Origin: Ectothiorhodospiraceae bacterium
GTDB taxonomy: Bacteria > Pseudomonadota > Gammaproteobacteria > Thiohalomonadales > Thiohalomonadaceae
DNA length: 11,911 bases
Reading direction: 5' to 3'
Assembly (NCBI GenBank): GCA_007125455.1
Contig: SLDE01000185.1
Span: 1-11,911, forward strand
Shown here: positions 7,657 through 11,911 of the stretch, one piece after another
Layout of the letters: each line of letters opens with the position of its first letter
Numbering within the stretch: the first letter of the stretch is position 1
The notes under the pieces: model-generated
The model's database searches: none
Told to the model about the DNA's origin: nothing
Seen by the model: only the letters and a program-made list of their open reading frames with translations
Program-made: the position numbers and the translations under genes

Positions 7657-7662
7657 ATTATA
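7657..7662 (-). promoter_or_regulatory. ppc: probable ppc promoter (-10 element)
   Basis: A perfect TATAAT on the minus strand would start transcription near 7650, giving a leader of about 90 bases before ppc. The matching -35 region is poor: TTCCCC at the 17-bp position, within a run of six C residues, so an activator may be needed. Within the leader, a GGTCG unit is repeated three times in close succession (plus-strand 7595-7609). Confidence 0.5.
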
Positions 7663-7844
7663 GCCCGAAACATGGAATGGGGGGAAATTCTGCCGCCGTT
7701 TGGATGTTTCGTGGTTCGTATGATGACCCTTACCACCCATCCAGTAGACGACCTTGCATAGGGAGATCCTGCATGACGACTCGTCCCTCGCCCCCCTTGT
7801 TTGCAAAACTGTGGCGAGGCAGGGCATGGGGCCCTCTGATTGCT

Positions 7845-9293
7845 TCAGCCTCGGTCCTGCCGGGCCTTCTGATAGAGTGCGACATAGGCCTCAGCGCTGT
7901 GGGTCCAGCTGACATCCTGGTTCATGCCGTTGGCTATCACTTGACGCCAGCACTTCTGCTCGGCCCGGCACTTGAGCGCTTCACCGATGGCCCACTGCAG
8001 TCCTTCGACGGTGGGGTGCTCGAAGACAAAGCCATTGGCTGTACCATCGGCCAGGGTTTCTTTGCTGGCGTGTACCACCGTGTCGGCCAGACCGCCGGTC
8101 TTGTGCACGATGGGTGGGGTACCGTAGCGTAGGCTGTAGAGCTGGTTGAGGCCGCAGGGCTCAAAGCGTGAGGGCATCACGAACAGATCGGCGCCGGCCT
8201 CGATCAGGTGGGCCAGGGTCTCATCGTAGCCGATGGTGATGCCCACTTGCTGCGGATAGCGTTCTGCCAGTTCACGGCAGGCCTGTTCGTAGTATTTGTT
8301 GCCGCTGCCTAGCATCACTACCTGTAGCGGCTTATCCAACAGCGTGGGGAGCGCATCGAGCACCAGGTCGATACCCTTTTGTTCCACCAGGCGGCTGACC
8401 AGCCCCAACACGGGGGCATCGCTCTGCGGTAGGCCAAAATGGCGTTGTAGCGCGGTCTTGTTTTTCGCCTTGCTCTTGAGCCGCTTGAGGTTGTAGTTGG
8501 CGGTGATCAGCGGGTCGTGCTCCGGATCCCAGGTGCGGGTATCCACACCGTTGAGGATCCCCTCCAGGCGATCCTGGCGGTGGCGTAGCAGCGCGTCCAT
8601 GCCGTTGCCAAACTCCGGGGTGGTGATCTCTCTGGCGTAATTGGGGCTGACGGTGGCGATGCGATCGGCGTGGGCGATGCCGCCCTTGATCATCACCCAG
8701 TAGCCGTAATACTCCATCGACTCAGGCGACCAGAGCGCCTCGGGGATCGCCTGGGCGATAAAGTCCTCGCGTGAGAAGTAGCCCTGGTAGGCCAGGTTGT
8801 GGATGGAGAAGACCGTCGCCGGGCGCCCATCCTCCAGTGATAGCAGGGCGATGGCCGGCCCGGTCTGCCAGTCGTTGCCATGCACCACCTCGGGGCACCA
8901 GTCCAGTCCTGCACGGCCCATGGCCAGTTCGGTGATCACCCGACAGAACAGGGTGAAGCGTTCGGCGTTGTCGGGCCAGTCGTTGCCCTGTTCATCCACA
9001 TAGGGGCCACCCTCGCGCTGGAACAGCGCGGGGGCGTCGACCAGCCAGACCTTGACCCCACTGTCGGGCATCTGGCCCTCCAGCAGGGTGACATGGTGGC
9101 CCATCAGCTTGAACCCGCCCAGGCGGATCAGTTCACCGGCACCGGCCAGGGCGCTAGGGTAGGCGGGCAGCACGATGCGCACATCGTGACCGAGCGCCTT
9201 CAGGGCGCTGGGTAGGCTGCTGCTGATGTCGGCCAGACCACCGGTTTTTACCAATGGTGCCGCTTCACTGGTGGCAAAGAGGATTCGACTCAT
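7845..9293 (-). CDS. glgA: glycogen synthase (ADP-glucose type, GT5)
   Basis: GlgA transfers glucose from ADP-glucose to the growing alpha-1,4-glucan of glycogen in the cytoplasm. The 482-residue length is typical of bacterial GT5 enzymes. The N-terminal Rossmann half begins MSRILFATSEAAPLVKTGGLAD, with the ADP-glucose-binding KTGGL at 16-20, then VHGNDWQTG at 137-145 and SIHNLAYQG at 163-171. The C-terminal half carries SRLVEQKGIDL at 300-310 and PSRFEPCGLNQLYSLRYGT at 374-392, with E378 as the conserved catalytic glutamate, followed by KTGGLADTV. Only a weak GAG ribosome site precedes the ATG at 9291-9293. It is transcribed away from gnd across a 95-bp shared region. Partner genes glgB and glgC are not in the window. 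Confidence 0.97.
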   Translation of the reverse strand: MSRILFATSEAAPLVKTGGLADISSSLPSALKALGHDVRIVLPAYPSALAGAGELIRLGGFKLMGHHVTLLEGQMPDSGVKVWLVDAPALFQREGGPYVDEQGNDWPDNAERFTLFCRVITELAMGRAGLDWCPEVVHGNDWQTGPAIALLSLEDGRPATVFSIHNLAYQGYFSREDFIAQAIPEALWSPESMEYYGYWVMIKGGIAHADRIATVSPNYAREITTPEFGNGMDALLRHRQDRLEGILNGVDTRTWDPEHDPLITANYNLKRLKSKAKNKTALQRHFGLPQSDAPVLGLVSRLVEQKGIDLVLDALPTLLDKPLQVVMLGSGNKYYEQACRELAERYPQQVGITIGYDETLAHLIEAGADLFVMPSRFEPCGLNQLYSLRYGTPPIVHKTGGLADTVVHASKETLADGTANGFVFEHPTVEGLQWAIGEALKCRAEQKCWRQVIANGMNQDVSWTHSAEAYVALYQKARQDRG

Positions 9294-9388
9294 GCTTTAC
9301 TCGGGTTATGGTGTTTAGCGTTCATCATACCGATGCAACGCGGATAGTGGTATAGCAAAGTCGGCAAGGCTGGCAAAGGAGTCGAAGC
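9294..9388. promoter_or_regulatory. divergent promoter region of glgA and gnd
   Basis: This 95-bp spacer must hold the promoters of both genes. For gnd, TGGTATAGC at 9348-9356 fits an extended -10 (TGN then TATAGC), and a strong AAAGGAG ribosome site lies at 9375-9381, seven bases before the ATG. For glgA, TATGAT read on the minus strand (about 9323-9328) is a 5/6 match to a -10. Neither has a clear -35. ATACC at 9327-9331 and GGTAT at 9349-9353 form a short inverted repeat overlapping both -10 candidates, with GCAACGCGG at 9335-9343 between them. Confidence 0.5.
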
Positions 9389-10300
9389 ATGCGTATAGGA
9401 ATGGTTGGATTGGGGAAGATGGGTGGCAACATGGTTAGCCGTCTGCTGCGCAAAGGGATTGAGGTCGTGGGTTTCAATCGCTCGGCGGAGGTGGTGGAGC
9501 GCCTCAGGCGGGAGGAGGGGATGGTGGCCGCCAGCTCCCTGCACCATCTGACCGAGCAGCTTGCCGCGCCGCGCATTGTCTGGCTGATGCTACCGGCGGG
9601 CAGCGCCACCGAGCAGGCGATCCATGAACTGACCGCCATGCTGGAGCCAGGGGATGTCATCGTTGACGGTGGCAATGCCAATTACCACGACAGTCAGCGG
9701 CGCGCCGCCGAGTTGGCGCGCCACGATATCGGCTTCATCGACGCCGGTACTTCCGGCGGGGTGTGGGGGTTGGAGAATGGCTACTGCATGATGGTCGGTG
9801 GGGATGAGGCCCACGTTCGCTTGTTGGAGCCGGTGCTCAAGGCCCTCGCTCCGGCCGAGGATAAGGGCTGGGCCCGTATGGGGCCCGTCGGGGCGGGGCA
9901 TTATACCAAAATGGTCCATAATGGGATCGAGTACGGCATGATGCAGGCCTTTGCCGAGGGCTTCGATCTGATGCGCAGCAAGAGCGAGTTTGATTTGGAT
10001 CTGGCCCAGGTCGCCGAGACCTGGCGTCACAGTTCAGTCGTGCGCAGCTGGCTATTGGATCTGACAGCCGAGGCGCTGGCTCAGCAGCCGGATCTGGCGG
10101 CCATCGCCCCGGTGGTGCCCGACTCGGGTGAAGGCCGTTGGACCGCCATTGAGGCGGTGGAACAGGGGGTGCCTCTGCCGGTGATCTCGCTGGCCTTGCA
10201 GATGCGCTTTGCCAGTCAGGATAGCGAGGGGTATCAGGGACGGATGCTCTCGGTGATGCGCAACGCCTTCGGTGGCCACGCGGTGGTCAAAAAAACTTGA
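9389..10300 (+). CDS. gnd: 6-phosphogluconate dehydrogenase (decarboxylating), short form
   Basis: Gnd oxidatively decarboxylates 6-phosphogluconate to ribulose 5-phosphate in the pentose phosphate pathway. The protein is 303 residues, matching the short class rather than the roughly 470-residue E. coli type. The Rossmann signature is MVGLGKMGGNMV (5-16), followed at the end of strand two by FNRS (29-32). VDGGNANYHDS is at 92-102, DAGTSGGVWGLENG at 118-131, and the catalytic helix HYTKMVHNGIEYG at 171-183 has K174, N178 and E181. GEGRWTAIEA at 247-256 is also conserved. The start is supported by AAAGGAG seven bases upstream. The NRS after strand two is more usual in NADP-dependent enzymes than the acidic residue of NAD-dependent ones, so cofactor preference is uncertain. 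It leads a gnd-zwf-pgi cluster. Confidence 0.95.
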   Translation: MRIGMVGLGKMGGNMVSRLLRKGIEVVGFNRSAEVVERLRREEGMVAASSLHHLTEQLAAPRIVWLMLPAGSATEQAIHELTAMLEPGDVIVDGGNANYHDSQRRAAELARHDIGFIDAGTSGGVWGLENGYCMMVGGDEAHVRLLEPVLKALAPAEDKGWARMGPVGAGHYTKMVHNGIEYGMMQAFAEGFDLMRSKSEFDLDLAQVAETWRHSSVVRSWLLDLTAEALAQQPDLAAIAPVVPDSGEGRWTAIEAVEQGVPLPVISLALQMRFASQDSEGYQGRMLSVMRNAFGGHAVVKKT

Positions 10301-10337
10301 ATACCATAGGCCAGCGGCAACGCGGTATGGAGGGGAT
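10301..10337 (+). promoter_or_regulatory. gnd-zwf spacer with zwf ribosome site and repeated motif
   Basis: This 37-bp spacer contains GGAGGGG at 10329-10335, a strong ribosome site that fixes the zwf start at 10338. It also contains ATACC (10301-10305), GCAACGCGG (10317-10325) and GGTAT (10324-10328), in the same order as in the region upstream of gnd. No terminator is visible, so gnd and zwf are probably cotranscribed. Confidence 0.5.
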
Positions 10338-11819
10338 ATGATCGAACCTTGCACCTTTACGATTATTGGCGCGACCGGCAATCTGGCGCGCAACAAACTG
10401 CTTCCAGCGCTCTATCACCTGGAGCTGGCCAAGCGTTTGCCCGAACAGATGTTCATCATCGGTTTTGCCCGCAGCGAACACAGCGATGATAGTTATCGCA
10501 GCGAGGTCGCCGAGATGCTGCAGGGCAAGGTGCGTGGCGAGTTGGATGATAAGACCCTGCAGCGCTTTTTGGCTCGCCTGCACTACCAGCAGGGGGACCT
10601 GCACGAGTCGGAAAACTTTGCCAAGCTGCATGACCGTGTGACCGAGGCGCCGTTGCCGCAGAATCGTATCTTCTACCTGGCGATCCGTCCGGCGGAGTTT
10701 GGTGTGGTGACCAACCACCTGGCGGCCGTGGGGCTGCACAAGGAGCAGGGCGGCTGGAGCCGGGTGGTGATCGAAAAGCCCTTCGGCTACGACCTGGAGA
10801 GTGCCCATATCCTGGAGCAACAGTTGCACCGCCACTTCCGCGAGGAGCAGCTTTATCGCATCGATCACTATCTGGGCAAGGGCACGGTGCAGAATGTGTT
10901 GGTGTTTCGCTTTGCCAACCTGATGATGGAGCCATTGTGGAATCGCAACTACATCGACCACGTGCAGATCACCCACGCCGAGTCCAATGGGATCGAGAAG
11001 CGTGCTGAATACTACGATGGTGCCGGGGCGATGCGTGATATGCTGCAAAGCCACCTGTTACAGATGCTCACCCTGGTAGCGATGGAGCCACCGGCGCGGA
11101 TGGACGCCGAGTCGCTGCGCGATGAGAAGGTCAAGGTGCTCAAGTCGATTCGCACCATTACTCCCAACGCCGTACATGCGCAGGCCTTTCGTGCCCAATA
11201 CAAGGCGGGCATGCTTGACGGAGAAAAGGTGGCAGGTTATCTGGACGAGCAGGGGGTCACCCCCAATAGCACCACCGAGACCTTCGCCGCGCTCAAGCTC
11301 TATATCGACAACTGGCGCTGGCGTAATGTGCCGTTTTACATCCGCACTGGCAAGCGCATGGCGAAGAATACCTCGATGATCTGTATTCGTTTCAAGCACC
11401 CGCCGCAGCAACTGTTTCGTGAGACCCAAGTGGAGCAGATCAAGCCCAACTGGTTGCTGATGGGGATCCAGCCCGATGAGTGTCTGCGCGCTGAATTACA
11501 GGTCAAGGTGCCGGGGCTGGAAATGAAGACCGAAACCACCACCTTCGATGCCAGTTATTGCGGCGTTGGCCAGCGTAAGCTGGACGCCTACGAGGCGCTG
11601 TTGCTGGATGTGATCGAGGGTGACAGCTCGCTGTTTTTACGCTACGACGAGGTGCAGTGGGCCTGGCGGGTGGTCGATCCGATCATCAAGGTCTGGTCTA
11701 CCGAACGTGACTATATTCACACCTACCCGGCAGGCAGTTGGGGACCGGCATCATCTAACCGCCTGTTCGATCGTGAGGATCAATATTGGCGCAACAGCAT
11801 CGACCGCGATGAGGAGTAG
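10338..11819 (+). CDS. zwf: glucose-6-phosphate 1-dehydrogenase
   Basis: Zwf oxidises glucose 6-phosphate to 6-phosphogluconolactone with NAD(P)+, opening the oxidative pentose phosphate pathway. I chose the ATG at 10338 because it has GGAGGGG three to nine bases upstream and gives the usual N-terminus (MIEPCTF, then the nucleotide-binding GATGNLA at 11-17). A longer in-frame ORF from 10272 would overlap gnd and lacks support. The product is 493 residues, normal for the family. EKPFG is at 146-150, RIDHYLGK at 174-181 holds the substrate-binding H177, and MRDMLQSHLLQ at 232-242 holds H239, the expected catalytic base. Two signature positions differ from the common form: N in place of D in GATGNLA, and G182 after DHYLGK where E, Q or K is usual. 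The fold and active site are otherwise intact. Confidence 0.96.
   Translation: MIEPCTFTIIGATGNLARNKLLPALYHLELAKRLPEQMFIIGFARSEHSDDSYRSEVAEMLQGKVRGELDDKTLQRFLARLHYQQGDLHESENFAKLHDRVTEAPLPQNRIFYLAIRPAEFGVVTNHLAAVGLHKEQGGWSRVVIEKPFGYDLESAHILEQQLHRHFREEQLYRIDHYLGKGTVQNVLVFRFANLMMEPLWNRNYIDHVQITHAESNGIEKRAEYYDGAGAMRDMLQSHLLQMLTLVAMEPPARMDAESLRDEKVKVLKSIRTITPNAVHAQAFRAQYKAGMLDGEKVAGYLDEQGVTPNSTTETFAALKLYIDNWRWRNVPFYIRTGKRMAKNTSMICIRFKHPPQQLFRETQVEQIKPNWLLMGIQPDECLRAELQVKVPGLEMKTETTTFDASYCGVGQRKLDAYEALLLDVIEGDSSLFLRYDEVQWAWRVVDPIIKVWSTERDYIHTYPAGSWGPASSNRLFDREDQYWRNSIDRDEE
11811..11816 (+). promoter_or_regulatory. pgi: pgi ribosome binding site inside the zwf 3' end
   Basis: GAGGAG, which encodes the last two glutamates of Zwf, lies nine bases before the pgi ATG at 11826 and is the evident ribosome site. 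The stop of zwf and start of pgi are separated by only six bases, pointing to translational linkage. Confidence 0.7.
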
Positions 11820-11825
11820 TACGGC

Positions 11826-11911
11826 ATGAGTAGTGATAAACTGACCACCACCCCTGCCTGGCAGGCCCTGCAGGCGCACTGTGAGCACATCGCCCCGCTG
11901 CAGATGCGCGA
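11826..11911 (+). CDS. pgi: glucose-6-phosphate isomerase, 5' end only
   Basis: Only the first 28 codons are in the window. The start MSSDKLTTTPAWQALQAH, then HIAPLQMRD or E, matches the usual N-terminus of bacterial glucose-6-phosphate isomerase, in which a PAWxALxxH segment is followed by a helix ending in MRDLF. Pgi interconverts glucose 6-phosphate and fructose 6-phosphate in the cytoplasm. It follows zwf by six bases and uses a GAGGAG ribosome site inside zwf, so it should belong to the same transcript as gnd and zwf. No catalytic residues are visible in this fragment, so the call rests on the N-terminal motif and on the fitting gene context. Confidence 0.85.
   Translation, partial: MSSDKLTTTPAWQALQAHCEHIAPLQMR

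Larger units (their letters stand above)
7559..7844. other. 286-bp gap between glgA and ppc
   Basis: Apart from the ppc promoter and leader described separately, I see little here. Just past the glgA stop, on the minus strand, a 5-bp stem AGGGC/GCCCT with a CCCAT loop (about 7820-7834) has no following T run, so it is a poor terminator. No convincing gene lies in the gap. ORFs crossing it are extensions of out-of-frame reading through ppc or glgA. Confidence 0.6.

Noticed and set aside
7730..7774. 14-codon minus-strand ORF in the glgA-ppc gap as a leader peptide
   Set aside because: It lies upstream of the likely ppc promoter, shows no run of regulatory codons and no adjacent attenuator hairpin.
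7341..8132. 263-residue plus-strand ORF spanning the ppc start, the gap and the glgA end
   Set aside because: It is antisense to two firmly identified genes, has no ribosome site and gives a sequence with no family resemblance; it arises from open antisense frames in GC-rich codons.
10272..10337. Upstream extension of zwf
   Set aside because: It would add 22 residues overlapping the gnd end, lacks a ribosome site, and the ATG at 10338 has a strong one plus the family-standard N-terminus.
10287..11054. 255-residue minus-strand ORF across zwf
   Set aside because: It is antisense to intact zwf and shows the composition expected of a codon shadow; no domain is recognisable.

Overview
The window is chromosomal DNA from a moderately GC-rich proteobacterium, most likely a gammaproteobacterium. 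Both the gene order (a deoxynucleoside kinase-type gene, then panB and panC) and the protein sequences fit that group. An autotrophic or sulfur-oxidising lineage is plausible but is only inferred from general resemblance. I see no insertion sequence, phage gene, CRISPR array, tRNA or rRNA. Coding density is high and most of the region is core metabolism.

Layout, left to right. (1) On the plus strand come the 3' end of a deoxynucleoside kinase-like gene, then panB and panC, which share one base at a TGATG junction. These two make pantothenate from ketoisovalerate and beta-alanine for coenzyme A. (2) A 97-bp gap leads to a 779-residue plus-strand membrane protein. It aligns with the bacterial M48 metallopeptidase fold, but every expected zinc ligand has been replaced, so it looks like a pseudoprotease. 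(3) Converging on it from the minus strand is a 109-residue protein with a SAP-like DNA-binding head, a four-cysteine segment and an Ala/Lys/Pro tail like histone H1. (4) A strong intrinsic terminator separates that gene from ppc (phosphoenolpyruvate carboxylase, minus strand). Beyond ppc, on the same strand, lies glgA (glycogen synthase), with a 286-bp gap between them that holds the probable ppc promoter. (5) A 95-bp divergent promoter region separates glgA from a plus-strand cluster: gnd (short-type 6-phosphogluconate dehydrogenase), zwf (glucose-6-phosphate dehydrogenase) and the first 28 codons of pgi (glucose-6-phosphate isomerase).

The right half is a carbon-allocation junction around glucose 6-phosphate. 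GlgA stores glucose units, Pgi links the pool to fructose 6-phosphate, Zwf and Gnd oxidise it to ribulose 5-phosphate with reduced nicotinamide cofactor, and Ppc supplies oxaloacetate. No 6-phosphogluconolactonase gene is present between zwf and gnd or elsewhere in the window.

The items most worth a second look are the degenerate M48-like protein, the SAP/H1-like small protein, a sequence motif repeated in the leaders of gnd and zwf, and a possible promoter that starts inside the ppc terminator. I found no clear sign of a wholly new multi-gene system.
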